Shown here piece by piece: positions 28,350-37,401 of a stretch of DNA of 64,000 nucleotides (positions are counted from its first letter, which is position 1; each line of letters starts with the position of its first letter). The stretch lies in assembly GCF_011064615.1 (NCBI RefSeq), contig NZ_JAALJH010000032.1:1-64000 (forward strand). Direction: 5' to 3'. The stretch is from Aquisphaera insulae. Lineage in GTDB: Bacteria; Planctomycetota; Planctomycetia; Isosphaerales; Isosphaeraceae. Under the pieces are notes generated by a model. It worked only from the letters and a program-made list of their open reading frames with translations, made no database searches and was not told where the DNA came from. The position numbers and the translations under genes were made by a program.

Positions 28350-29147
28350 ATGCCTCGCTCGATCGCCCGCCGGATCCTCACGCTCACCGTCCTCCTCGGT
28401 GTCGCCGGCTCGGCCTCCGTTCGCGCCGGCGACCTGATCACCTTCGAGACCACGCCCGACGGGAGCACGCCCATCGACAACGCTCGGCTCATCGATCCGT
28501 ACGCGATCTCCGGAGGGGGGACGGTCCGGTTCTTCTTCGACACGAACGATAACAACGTATTCGACGCCGGCGTGGACCGCCTGCCCCGGTTCGAGGAGGT
28601 CGGCACCGACGGCAACGACGGGTTCGTGGCCCGCTCCGTGGGCGATGGCGTCCACGACCGGGCGCGGCGAGGCTACGGCGACGAGCTCGGGCATTTCTTC
28701 CTCCGGCAGCCGGATGGGATCGGCACCCTGCCGGGCCCATTCATCATCGCCTATGACACGACCCAGACGATCCGCGAGTTCTCGGGCGAGATCTGGGACA
28801 TCGACGCGGGCGAGCAGTGGCGGGTGGACGTGCTGAACGCGTCGAATGACGTCCTGGCCACGCTCAGGTCCCCAAAAGGGGTCGGGGTCAACAATCCGGA
28901 CAGCCTGGACAGCCTGCCGTGGCTGTTCGGCTTCAAGGATCTCGCCGACGGCGTGGTGGCGATCCGGCTGACATTCATCGGCGACAAATCCGACGGCATC
29001 GGCCTGGCGTTCAACAACTTCAGCCCCACGTTCGCCGTGGCGGGCTCGGTCGTCCCCGAGCCGTCGAGCGTCGTCCTGCTGGCGATCGGCCTGGCCGCGG
29101 CGGCGGGTTTCGCGCGGCGCCGAGGCGGTGGGCCGCTTGCGGGATGA
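28350..29147 (+). CDS. PEP-CTERM anchored exported protein
   Basis: 265 residues. It has a signal peptide (ending ASVRAG) and a C-terminal PEP-CTERM sorting tag: VPEPSSVVLLAIGLAAAAGFARRR, here split as VPEPSS, a hydrophobic helix and an Arg cluster, which is recognised by exosortase. The middle is mostly beta, with an acidic patch (FFFDTNDNNVFDAGVDRL) that may bind calcium. ATG 28350 follows AAGGAG by seven bases. The function of the mature part is unknown. The stop overlaps the first of two repeats upstream of the FitA-like antitoxin. Confidence 0.85.
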   Translation: MPRSIARRILTLTVLLGVAGSASVRAGDLITFETTPDGSTPIDNARLIDPYAISGGGTVRFFFDTNDNNVFDAGVDRLPRFEEVGTDGNDGFVARSVGDGVHDRARRGYGDELGHFFLRQPDGIGTLPGPFIIAYDTTQTIREFSGEIWDIDAGEQWRVDVLNASNDVLATLRSPKGVGVNNPDSLDSLPWLFGFKDLADGVVAIRLTFIGDKSDGIGLAFNNFSPTFAVAGSVVPEPSSVVLLAIGLAAAAGFARRRGGGPLAG

Positions 29148-29172
29148 TAGCATTTCCTGCATACTGATAGCA
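29145..29172 (+). promoter_or_regulatory. Direct repeats upstream of FitAB-like pair
   Basis: TGATAGCA occurs at 29145-29152 and 29165-29172, a 20-base (two helical turn) spacing, 31 bases before the antitoxin start. Such spacing suits cooperative binding of a ribbon-helix-helix antitoxin. Operator role is inference. Confidence 0.35.
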
Positions 29173-29202
29173 GTGCTGTCGATCCTTCGGAGTCGCCATC
29201 AG

Positions 29203-29457
29203 ATGCCCGCCGTCACCATTCGCAATCTCTCCGAGGAAGTCCACCGCGCGCTGAAACTGCGAGCGGCTCTTCATGGCCGCAGTGCCGAGGCCGAAATGCG
29301 CGCGATCCTGGAGGACGCGGTTCGTCCGGCGAATCGCGTTCGCATCGGCTCGGCGCTGTCCGCGCTGGGTCGCGATGCGGGGTTGTCCGACGCCGATTTG
29401 GAGGCGCTCGAACAGGCTCGGGACAGGAGCCCTGCCGATCCGTTGAGCTTCGAATGA
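29203..29457 (+). CDS. FitA-like ribbon-helix-helix antitoxin
   Basis: 84 residues. The N-terminal strand and helices MPAVTIRNLSEEVHRALKLR, then AALHGRSAEAEMRAILEDAV, are the standard FitA/VapB ribbon-helix-helix DNA-binding domain; the tail (LSDADLEALEQARDRSPADP) should wrap the toxin. It overlaps the PIN toxin by four bases (ATGA). ATG 29203 is chosen because the domain begins directly there. Confidence 0.88.
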   Translation: MPAVTIRNLSEEVHRALKLRAALHGRSAEAEMRAILEDAVRPANRVRIGSALSALGRDAGLSDADLEALEQARDRSPADPLSFE

Positions 29458-29867
29458 TTATCCTCGACACGAATGTCATCTCGGAAGCGATGAAGCCGGA
29501 TCCGGCTCCCGCAGTCCGCGACTGGCTGGACGAACAGATTGCGGAGACGCTCTATCTGTCGAGCGTCACGATCGCCGAGTTGCTGTTCGGCATCGGCGCA
29601 CTCCCCGAAGGGCAACGGAAGAAGAAGCTGAGCATGGCCCTGGATGGGCTCCTCGACCTGTTCGACGGCCGCATCCTCCCCTTCGACACGGAGGCTGCCC
29701 GCTGCTATGGCGATCTGGCCGTCGCGGCCCGCCGTGCGGGCAAGGGCTTCCCGATGCCTGACGGCTACATCGCCGCGATCGCCGTCGCCCGCGGCTCCAT
29801 CGTGGCAACGCGCGACACGAGCGCCTTCGAGGCCGCGGGCGTCGCCGTTATGAACCCGTGGACGTAG
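29454..29867 (+). CDS. FitB/VapC-type PIN-domain toxin
   Basis: 137-residue PIN ribonuclease. The four acidic metal-binding residues can be read: Asp in ILDTNVISE, Glu in SVTIAELLFG, Asp in PMPDGYIAA and Asp in ATRDTSAF. The size and AVMNPW-type end match the FitB subgroup. Expected activity is Mg-dependent cleavage of RNA, neutralised by the overlapping antitoxin. Confidence 0.9.
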   Translation: MIILDTNVISEAMKPDPAPAVRDWLDEQIAETLYLSSVTIAELLFGIGALPEGQRKKKLSMALDGLLDLFDGRILPFDTEAARCYGDLAVAARRAGKGFPMPDGYIAAIAVARGSIVATRDTSAFEAAGVAVMNPWT

Positions 29868-30135
29868 CGGCTTCGGAGGCGGTGCAGGGCCCTGGTTCGG
29901 CTCCATCCACCCTGGCCCCTTCAACCGGGGTGTGCTAAAGTCAAGGTGAGGCTCCGCGAGGGTCTTCTCCACGGGAAGGCAGCGAGCTCGCGAACACGAC
30001 ACCCGCCGACCGCGATACACCGGACGGCGAGCGGTGTTTCATGCTCAGGGCGATCACGCGATCGTCCCCTCCCCGCCGCGACTGGCGGCCCCGCATGGTC
30101 CTTGCGGCATGCACTCGGAATGAGCAGGTTCGATC

Positions 30136-31857
30136 ATGGCGACGACGCTGTCTCGCCTGGGCCTGACGGTAATCCTCCTGGTTGTCTCGATCGGCCAGGT
30201 GGCGGCCCAGACCACGCCCACGCCCACCCCCACCCCCACGCAGTCGAAGCCGAAGCCGTCAACATCCACGTCGGCGCCGGCCCGCAAGAAGCCCATCGAC
30301 CCGCTCTATGAGTCGAGCAAGAAGCCGGAGGCGACCGGCCCGATCGACCGCGCGGTCTTCGCGAAGCTGGCGGAGCTCGGCGTCGAGCCGGTGCTCTGCT
30401 CGGACGCGGTCTTCCTCCGCCGCGCCTATCTCGACGTGATCGGCACCCTGCCCACGGCGGCCGAGGCCCGCCATTTCTTCAACGAGTCCGACAGCTCCAA
30501 ACGCCGGGGCGCCCTGGTCGACCGCCTGCTCGAGCGGGATGAGTTCGCCACCTACCAGGCGATGCGCTGGGGGGACGTGCTCCGGATCAAGGCCGAGTTC
30601 CCGGTGAACCTCTGGCCGAACGCCGCCCAGGCGTATCATCGCTGGGTCCGGGACTCGATCGCCGCCAACAAGCCGTATGACCAGTTCGCCCGCGAGTTGC
30701 TCACGTCCAGCGGCAGCAACTTCCGGGTCGGCCCGGTGAACTTCTACCGGGCCGTGCAGAACCGGACGCCCGAGGGGATCGCCACCGCGACCGCACTGAC
30801 CCTGATGGGCACCCGCGCCGGCAACTGGCCCCCGGAGCGGCTCAAGGGGATGGCCGCGTTCTTCTCCCAGATCAGCTACAAGCCGACCCGGGAGTGGAAG
30901 GAACAGTGCGTGGTCTGGGACCCCTTCCGCACCGTGACCCAGCGGGATGAGAACGCGACCCAGATGCCCAAGGGCTTCGACGACGACCCGGCGCCCGTCG
31001 CCCCCAAACCGTTGCTCGCCGTCTTCCCCGACGGGACCTCGATCACGATCCAGCCCGACCGCGACCCCCGCGAGGTCTTCGCCGACTGGCTGATCCGGCC
31101 CGAGAACCCGTGGTTCACCCGGACGATCGCCAATCGGATCTGGTCCTGGCTGCTGGGCCGGGGCGTCGTCCACGAGCCGGACGACTTCCGCGACGACAAT
31201 CCCCCGTGCAACCCGGAGCTCCTCGCCTGCCTCGAGCGGGCGATGATCGAGGCGAAGTACGACCTGAAGCAGTACTATCGGACCGTGCTCAACAGCCAGA
31301 CCTATCAGCTCACGTCGATCGTCCGATCGGAGGATCCGGCCGCCGCGGCGAACTTCGCGAGCTATCCGGTCCGGCGGCTCGACGCCGAGGTCCTGATCGA
31401 CGCCATCAACAAGATCACCGGGACGACCGAACTCTACACCAGTCCCATCCCCGAGCCGTTCACGTATATCCCCGGGGACATGCCGGCGATCGCGATCGCC
31501 GACGGCAGCATCAGCAGCCCGTTCCTGACGCTCTTCGGCCGCTCGGCGCGGGCCACCGGCATGGAGAACGAGCGGAACAACCGGACCATGCCCGCCCAGT
31601 GGCTCGAGACCCTGAACTCGTCGCACATCCAGCGGAAGCTGGAAGACGGCCCCAGGATCAAGGCGATCTTCGCCGGCGACCGCCGCGCGGCGGACATCCT
31701 CAACGACCTCTACCTGACCATCCTCTCCCGGCCGCCCTTGGCCTCGGAGAAGAAGATCATCACGGCGTACTTCCGCACCGCCGAGGCGCGGAGCACGCTG
31801 GCCGTCGACCTCCCCTGGACCCTGATCAACAGTTACGAGTTCCTTTACAGGCACTGA
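30136..31857 (+). CDS. DUF1549/DUF1553 exported protein
   Basis: 573 residues. It has a signal peptide (ending QVAAQ), a Thr/Pro repeat (TPTPTPTPT), then DUF1549 (IDRAVFAKLAELGVEP, AVFLRRAYLDVIGTLPT, YDQFARELLTSSGSN) and DUF1553 (NPWFTRTIANRIWSWLLGRGVV, DLKQYYRTVLNSQTYQLTS). In planctomycetes these proteins pair with a DUF1501 gene, which follows here after 27 bases. No c-type cytochrome CxxCH motif is present, unlike many family members with an N-terminal PSCyt domain. Biochemical role is not established. Confidence 0.92.
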   Translation: MATTLSRLGLTVILLVVSIGQVAAQTTPTPTPTPTQSKPKPSTSTSAPARKKPIDPLYESSKKPEATGPIDRAVFAKLAELGVEPVLCSDAVFLRRAYLDVIGTLPTAAEARHFFNESDSSKRRGALVDRLLERDEFATYQAMRWGDVLRIKAEFPVNLWPNAAQAYHRWVRDSIAANKPYDQFARELLTSSGSNFRVGPVNFYRAVQNRTPEGIATATALTLMGTRAGNWPPERLKGMAAFFSQISYKPTREWKEQCVVWDPFRTVTQRDENATQMPKGFDDDPAPVAPKPLLAVFPDGTSITIQPDRDPREVFADWLIRPENPWFTRTIANRIWSWLLGRGVVHEPDDFRDDNPPCNPELLACLERAMIEAKYDLKQYYRTVLNSQTYQLTSIVRSEDPAAAANFASYPVRRLDAEVLIDAINKITGTTELYTSPIPEPFTYIPGDMPAIAIADGSISSPFLTLFGRSARATGMENERNNRTMPAQWLETLNSSHIQRKLEDGPRIKAIFAGDRRAADILNDLYLTILSRPPLASEKKIITAYFRTAEARSTLAVDLPWTLINSYEFLYRH

Positions 31858-31884
31858 TCGCCCGATCTGCCGAGGATACCGATC

Positions 31885-33279
31885 ATGAACCCTCCCCACG
31901 GCCTTGATGACCCGACCGGGACGACCCGGCGCGAGGCGCTGCGGCGGGGCCTCCAGTGTGCGGCCGGCCTGGCCGTGGCCGACGGGCTCTCCGCCTGGCC
32001 CGCCGCGCCGGCCGATGATTTCGACGCCGACACCGCGACCACGACCCCGGCGGCGGCGAAGCCCGCCGGCCCGGTCCGGGCGAAGTCGGTGATCCAGGTC
32101 TTCCTCTGGGGCGGGATGTCCCACAACGACACCTGGGACCCCAAGCCCGAGGCGGGCTACGACTACATGGGCGAGTTCTCCAAGGTCATCGACACCAACG
32201 TCGCGGGCTTCCAGATCAACCAGCTCTTCCCCAAGCTGGCGACCCAGGCCGACAAGTTCTCGCTGATCCGGAGCATGACCCACGGCAACAACGGCCACGA
32301 GACCGCCGCCTACCTGATGCAGACCGGCCACGCCCCGGGCGAGCGGCTGGCCTATCCGAGCGTCGGCGCGGTCTTCTCGATGTTCAAGGGGAACGAGTAC
32401 AAGGGGATCATCCCGCCCTACATCGTCCTGACGAGCGCGGCGGGGCGGTTCTCCGAGGAGGGATTCCTCGGCCCCAAGTACAAGCCGTTCGCCACCGGCG
32501 GGGATCCCAACGCCCCCAGGTTCGAGGTCGAGGGGATCATCGCGCGGGGGATCTCCGACGACCGCCAGCGGTCACGCCGCGAGCTGCTCGACGGGCTTGA
32601 CACCATGGGCCGGGCGATGGCCGGCAGCGCCGAGCTCGAGGCCGCCCGCGAGGCCAAGGCCCGCGCCGACGAGCTGATCCTGGGCAAGGGCAAGGAGGTC
32701 TTCGACCTGACCAAGGAGAAGGCCGACCTGCGCGACCGCTACGGCCGCAACACCTTCGGCCAGGAATGCCTGGTGGCCCGGCGGCTGGTGGAATCCGGCG
32801 TCCCCTACGTGGCGATCAACTACCCCGGCGGCTGGGACACCCACAGCAACCATTTCGCCACCATGCGGCGGCAGTGCCCGCAGCTCGACCAGGGGATCGC
32901 CGCGCTGCTGGCGGACCTCCAGGACCGTCGGCTGCTCGACACGACGCTCGTCTGGTGCTCCGGCGAGTTCGGCCGCGGCCCGAAGGTGGACTGGCAGCCC
33001 CCCTGGAACGGCGGCCGGAACCATCACGGGGCCGTCTTCAGCGTGCTCGTGGCCGGCGGCGGGTTCAAGGGGGGCCACATCGTGGGATCCTCCGACGGCA
33101 AGGCCGAGGAGGTCCGCGACCGGCCCGTCTACCCGGTGGACCTGCTGGGCAGCATCTACAAGCTCGGCGGGATCGACGCGACCGCCAGCCTGCCCCACCC
33201 CGAGGGCCTGGAGGCCCACATCCTCCCCGCCAGCTCCGAGGGGGTGAAGTCGGCCGGCCTGCTCGCCGAGATCATGTAG
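31885..33279 (+). CDS. DUF1501 (sulfatase-like) exported protein
   Basis: 464 residues. A twin-arginine-like start (TTRREALRRG) with a hydrophobic stretch suggests Tat export, usual for DUF1501. Core motifs: VIQVFLWGGMSHNDTWDPKP, SLIRSMTHGNNGHETAAYLM, PYVAINYPGGWDTHSNHF, LVWCSGEFGRGP, and GGRNHHGAVFSVLVAGGGFKGG. These belong to a family related to the alkaline phosphatase/sulfatase fold. It pairs with the DUF1549/DUF1553 gene upstream. Confidence 0.92.
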   Translation: MNPPHGLDDPTGTTRREALRRGLQCAAGLAVADGLSAWPAAPADDFDADTATTTPAAAKPAGPVRAKSVIQVFLWGGMSHNDTWDPKPEAGYDYMGEFSKVIDTNVAGFQINQLFPKLATQADKFSLIRSMTHGNNGHETAAYLMQTGHAPGERLAYPSVGAVFSMFKGNEYKGIIPPYIVLTSAAGRFSEEGFLGPKYKPFATGGDPNAPRFEVEGIIARGISDDRQRSRRELLDGLDTMGRAMAGSAELEAAREAKARADELILGKGKEVFDLTKEKADLRDRYGRNTFGQECLVARRLVESGVPYVAINYPGGWDTHSNHFATMRRQCPQLDQGIAALLADLQDRRLLDTTLVWCSGEFGRGPKVDWQPPWNGGRNHHGAVFSVLVAGGGFKGGHIVGSSDGKAEEVRDRPVYPVDLLGSIYKLGGIDATASLPHPEGLEAHILPASSEGVKSAGLLAEIM

Positions 33280-33300
33280 CCGCAAGGTCCCCCGCGGCCC

Positions 33301-33442
33301 GTCAACAGGCAGAACCCGGGTTGAAGGGCAGGCAGGAAGGCCTGCCCCCCGGCTTTGAAGCCCGGTCCTTAGCAAGAAATCGGGGGACAGGCATTCTTGC
33401 CTGTCCCGAAGCCAACCCACAATGGAGCCGTGACAAGGCACT
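33301..33442 (+). repeat. MITE-like repeat, copy 1
   Basis: About 142 bases, matching a second copy at 49670-49819. It has two internal hairpins, the second with arms GGACAGGCA and TGCCTGTCC (33385-33406), and a right end GACAAGGCACT (33432-33442). The left terminal repeat seen in the other copy is not preserved. The element ends four bases before the start codon of the next gene, so it forms that gene's leader. Confidence 0.7.
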
Positions 33443-33446
33443 CGTC

Positions 33447-35861
33447 ATGTCCATCGCGCAGCGGTTCACGATCACGGGCCTGGCCGGCTTGACCCTGGTC
33501 CTCCTCGAGGGCGCCGCGGTGGCGCAGCCGAAGCCCTACATCGGCTACGCCTATCCCGCGGGAGCCCAGCGGGGGACGACCGTGAAGGTCCGGCTGGGCG
33601 GCCAGCAGCTCAACGACGTGGACCGCGTGGTCGTCACGGGGACCGGCGTGGAGGCGAAGGTGCTCGAATACCATCGCCACCTGAATCCCCAGGAGATCCA
33701 GCTCCTTCGCGGGCAGCTCGACGCGATCGGCGTCCGCCCGCCCCTCACGCCGAAGGCGAAGCAGGCCGCCGCCGCCAGGGCGAAGGCGAAGCCGAAGCCG
33801 CTCAGGCCGAAGGGGAAGGGGGGGGCGAATGCGAATGCGAACACGAACACGAATGCAACAGAAGCGATGGCGATGCCGGGGATGGGCATGGGCGCGGACG
33901 CGGCGGCGGCGTCCCCCGCCTTCGCGGCCCTCTCGCCGGACATGAAGCGGCTGGTCGAGCGTGTCAACAGGCGGATCGAGACCTACGTCCAGCAGCCGGC
34001 CAGCAACGCGATCTCGAACATCGTCGAGGTCGAGGTGACCGTCGCGAAGGACGCCCCGCCCGGCCCGCGCGAGATCCGCCTGGTGACGTGGAAGGGGGTC
34101 TCCAACCCGCTGGTCTTCGACATCGGGGAGTTGCCGGAGATCCGTCGCGAGCCGATGAACACCGCCCAGATCCAGGTGCTCGGCAAGGAGGAGCAATCGC
34201 TCCGGAACCGGCCGGCGGACGAGGTCGAGCAGGCGGTGACGCTCCCCTGCACGCTCAACGGCCAGATCGCCTCGGGCGAGGTCAACCGCTATCGATTCGC
34301 CGCGAAGAAGGGCCAGAAGCTGGTCTTCTCCACGGCGGCCAGGCGGCTGATCCCGTTCCTGGCCGACGCCGTGCCCGGCTGGTTCCAGCCGGTCCTGACC
34401 CTCTACGACGCCTCGGGGCACGAGGTCGCGTACGACGACGACTACCGGTTCAAGCCCGATCCGGTCATCCTCTTCAAGGTCCCGAAGGACGGCGAGTACG
34501 TCCTGGTGATCAACGACGCCATCTTCCGCGGCCGGGAGGATTTCCTCTACCGGATCACCGCGGGCGAGCTGCCGTTCGTCACCAGCCTCTTCCCCCTGGG
34601 CGGCCCCGCCGGGAATCCGGCGAAGGTGAGCATGACGGGCTGGAACCTCGACGGCGCCACGCTCGACCCGCCGCCGAAGGGGGCCGGGCCCGGCATCGTC
34701 TCGCTGACCGCCAGGACCTCTGCGTTCGCGTCCAACCCGATGCCGTTCGCGATCGACAACCTGCCGGAGATCCTCGAGGGCGAGGCCCAGGGCGGAGCGA
34801 CGTCGTCCTCGCCAGCCGGGTCGGAGGCCCCTCGGAAATTGACCATGCCCGTGATCGTCAACGGGCGGATCGAGCGGCCCGGGGATCGCGACGTGTTCGA
34901 GTTCCAGGGGCACGTCGGCGACCAGGTCGTCGCCGAGGTCGTCGCCCGCCGGCTCGACTCGCCGCTCGACTCGGTGCTGACCCTGTTCGACCCCTCGGGC
35001 AAGATCCTGGCGCGGAACGACGACCGCGAGGATCTCGGGGCGGGGATCAACACCCACAATGCGGATTCGTTCATCCTCCAGGAGCTGCCCGCGGACGGGA
35101 CCTACCGGCTCCTGCTCGAGGACGCGGCGAAGGGGGGCGGCGAGGCGTACGGGTATCGTCTCCGGGTCAGCCCGCCGCGGCCCGACTTCAGCCTCCGGCT
35201 GGTGCCGTCGAGCCTGGCGATGCGGAGCAAGGGCGAGGCGTCGATCACGGTCCACGCGATCCGGACCGACGGGTTCATCGGTCACATCGATCTCCGCCTG
35301 GCGACCACGACCGCCGGCTTCACCGCGGCGCCGGCGATGCTGGCGGCCGGCCAGGCCAAGGCCCCCATGCCGGTGAAGACGACGCTCACGGCGACGCCCG
35401 CGCCGGTGAACCTGGTCGTGGAGGGCGTCGCCCAGATCGACGGCCGCGAGGTCGTCCACCGTGCCGTGGGGGCCGAGGATCGCATGCAGGCCTTCCTCTG
35501 GCGCCACCTCGTCCCGACCGAGGATTTCCCGGTCCTCGTCTTCGACCCCAAGGCCGAGCCCGAGCCGAGGCGCAAGGTCCCCACCATCGTCCTGAACCTC
35601 GCCGACGATGACGACGACGAGGCCTCCCCCGCCAAGCCCGCCGCCAAACCGGCCGCGGAGAAGGCGATGACCAAGGCGAAGGCGGCCGACGGAACCGGAA
35701 CCGCCGCGGCTCCGGCCCCGGCCAGGCCCGCCAAGAAGTTCACCGCGAAGCAGGTCGCCGGCCGGCTCCGCGAGCTGAAGGTCCTCTATGAGGAAGAGCT
35801 GCTCACCGAGGACTTCTACCGCAAGCAGGTCGCCGAGTGTCAGGTCTCCGGGCCGAAGTAG
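33447..35861 (+). CDS. Exported protein with PPC domains
   Basis: 804 residues. A signal peptide (ending GAAVAQ) precedes a beta domain starting PYIGYAYPAGAQRGTTVKVRLGG, interrupted by a low-complexity Lys/Ala then NANANTNTN and GMGMG insert (~105-150). Two pre-peptidase C-terminal (PPC) domains follow: NGQIASGEVNRYRFAAKKGQKL with VLTLYDASGHEVAYDDDY, and NGRIERPGDRDVFEFQGHVGDQ with VLTLFDPSGKILARNDDRED. The end, RLRELKVLYEEELLTEDFYRKQ, resembles a SHOCT oligomerisation motif. It is the third gene of the DUF1549-DUF1501 unit and is common there. ATG 33447 is chosen because the signal peptide starts there. No strong ribosome site is visible. Confidence 0.82.
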   Translation: MSIAQRFTITGLAGLTLVLLEGAAVAQPKPYIGYAYPAGAQRGTTVKVRLGGQQLNDVDRVVVTGTGVEAKVLEYHRHLNPQEIQLLRGQLDAIGVRPPLTPKAKQAAAARAKAKPKPLRPKGKGGANANANTNTNATEAMAMPGMGMGADAAAASPAFAALSPDMKRLVERVNRRIETYVQQPASNAISNIVEVEVTVAKDAPPGPREIRLVTWKGVSNPLVFDIGELPEIRREPMNTAQIQVLGKEEQSLRNRPADEVEQAVTLPCTLNGQIASGEVNRYRFAAKKGQKLVFSTAARRLIPFLADAVPGWFQPVLTLYDASGHEVAYDDDYRFKPDPVILFKVPKDGEYVLVINDAIFRGREDFLYRITAGELPFVTSLFPLGGPAGNPAKVSMTGWNLDGATLDPPPKGAGPGIVSLTARTSAFASNPMPFAIDNLPEILEGEAQGGATSSSPAGSEAPRKLTMPVIVNGRIERPGDRDVFEFQGHVGDQVVAEVVARRLDSPLDSVLTLFDPSGKILARNDDREDLGAGINTHNADSFILQELPADGTYRLLLEDAAKGGGEAYGYRLRVSPPRPDFSLRLVPSSLAMRSKGEASITVHAIRTDGFIGHIDLRLATTTAGFTAAPAMLAAGQAKAPMPVKTTLTATPAPVNLVVEGVAQIDGREVVHRAVGAEDRMQAFLWRHLVPTEDFPVLVFDPKAEPEPRRKVPTIVLNLADDDDDEASPAKPAAKPAAEKAMTKAKAADGTGTAAAPAPARPAKKFTAKQVAGRLRELKVLYEEELLTEDFYRKQVAECQVSGPK

Positions 35862-36135
35862 GAAGGGACCAACCTCGGAGGCACGGAGGCGAGGACGCCT
35901 GGAGGATGGCGGACCTTCTGCTACATCCTGCCGGCTTACAAGCTTGGCGGCGACAAGGCCCAGGCCATGCTCGCCGAATTGACGGCGCGGGGTGGGCACT
36001 GGGAGCGGATTCTCGGCGGCGTTCTGTTCGTATGCCGTCCGCCCGGAATGGACCTGGACCCGGTGCCCTGGGTCGAAAGAAACGCTCTGGCCCTCGCTCT
36101 GAGGTCCGTGCGCCTGAAGCGAACCTCACGCCGAC
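35862..36135. other. Intergenic stretch, no gene supported
   Basis: Spacer before the first array of 84-bp repeats. One frame reads MLAELTARGGHWERILGG from 35967, which could be a decayed coding remnant, but it runs on into the repeats and has no recognised relative. Confidence 0.4.
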
Positions 36136-36388
36136 GACGATCGAAGGCCCGCCGGCCGTGGGGTCGCTGCGCTCCTCCACAGCCACCCCATTGCTCGCTC
36201 GCGGCCGGGGGAGAGCCTGACGATCGAAGGCCCGCCGGCCGTGGGGTCGCTGCGCTCCTCCACAGCCACCCCATTGCTCGCTCGCGGCCGGGGGGAGAAG
36301 CCTGACGATCCAAGGCCCGCCGGCCGGGGGGTCGCTGCGATCCTCCACAGCCACCCCATTGCTCGCTCGCGGCCGGGGGGAGAAGCCT
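36136..36388 (+). repeat. Three tandem ~84-bp repeats, left array
   Basis: Copies begin at 36136, 36219 and 36304 (83-85 bases each). Inside each unit TGGGGT and ACCCCA face each other across ~20 bases, and GGCCG and CGGCC lie outside them, so each can fold into a long hairpin. The same unit occurs in the opposite orientation at 37047-37275, on the far side of the transposase gene. Confidence 0.88.
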
Positions 36389-36462
36389 GTGGAGATCAGA
36401 GGCGTGCCGACCCCTATGCACACGGCTTGTACATCCCAGGCTTGTGACCTACTTTCACTCTC

Positions 36463-37038
36463 ATGGATCACAGAAAGCGCTATTCTCGTCGTCACGCCTG
36501 CAATGAGCCGGGAGAGGCTCATGAACTCACGTTTACGTGCTATCGACGCCATCGTTTTCTGAGCGCGGACAGGGTGTGTCGATGGCTCAGCGAGTCGGTC
36601 CAGGAGGCCAGGGCGGCTCTCGACTTCGCGCTCTGAGCCTTCGTTTTCATGCCAGAGCACGCGCATCTCATCGTTTGCCCTCGGAGGCCTGTTTACCAAA
36701 TGGCGGAGATCATCAGGGCCATCAAGGGGCCGGTGGGACGGCGGGGCCTCGCCTACATCGAGGAATTCGCTCCGACCTGGATCTCTCGTGTGACGCGCCA
36801 AAGAGGTGACCGGACCGAACGCCTGTTCTGGCAATCAGGAGGCGGCTACGATCGCAACGTCTGGGATCCCAAAGTCCTGATGACCATGATCGGGTATGTC
36901 CATGAGAATCCAGTTCGCCGGGAACTTGTTGATCGGGCCACGGAGTGGACCTGGTCGAGTGCAGGCTGGTTTGCCGACGAACCGACCTGTGACCTGATCC
37001 CCGACCTGATCCCCCCGGAGTGGACAACTCCATCATAA
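36463..37038 (+). pseudogene. REP-associated tyrosine transposase, one in-frame stop
   Basis: 192 codons of a Y1/RAYT transposase (IS200-like fold). The frame starts ATG 36463 (MDHRKRYSRRHACNEPG), has the strand ELTFTCYRRHRFL, and would continue to the HUH motif MPEHAHLIVCP, then IIRAIKGPVGRR, ERLFWQSGGGYDRNVWD and the catalytic-Tyr helix MIGYVHENPVRRELVDRATEW. A single TGA at 36634-36636 sits between LDFAL and AFVFMPEHAHL; the family commonly has Trp here, so TGG to TGA is the likely change. Everything else is in one frame. It is flanked by inverted arrays of ~84-bp repeats, as expected of a REP-mobilising enzyme. Recent inactivation, or a sequencing error, would both fit. Confidence 0.85.
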
Positions 37039-37046
37039 ATCAAGCA

Positions 37047-37275
37047 TGAGCGAGCGATGGGTGGCTGTGGAGGAGCGCAGCGACCCCACGGCCGGCGGGC
37101 CTTCGATCGTCAGGCTCTCCCCCGGCCGCGAGCGAGCAATCGGGTGGCTGTGGAGGAGCGCAGCGACCCCACGGCCAGCGGGCCTTCGATCGTCAGGCTC
37201 TCCCCCGGCCGCGAGCGAGCAATCGGGTGGCTGTGGAGGAGCGCAGCGACCCCACGGCCGGCGGGCCTTCGATCC
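37047..37275 (-). repeat. ~84-bp repeats, right array (inverted)
   Basis: One partial copy (37047-37110), one full copy (37111-37194) and one nearly full copy (37195-37275) of the unit found at 36136-36388, in reverse orientation. The arrays thus point at each other across the transposase pseudogene. The rest of the gap to 37402 holds no gene. Confidence 0.88.
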
Positions 37276-37401
37276 TTACTGGTCCTTCCAGCAGGGCGCT
37301 GATCGCACATCGCGGCCACCAGACCTCAATGGCACGCGGCCCACCCCTGCGCTATGATCGGGCTGGAATCCTAGCAATGATGCCCTCCCTGGAACCCGAC
37401 C

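Noticed and set aside
30136-31857. c-type cytochrome domain in the DUF1549 protein
   Set aside because: No CxxCH motif is present anywhere in the protein.
35967-36305. Possible coding remnant starting MLAELTARGGHW
   Set aside because: Runs into repeat DNA, no recognised family, no ribosome site.
36136-37320. Open frames reading PTAGGPSIVRLSPGRERA and similar
   Set aside because: They are translations of the ~84-bp repeats in several frames on both strands, with no other protein character.
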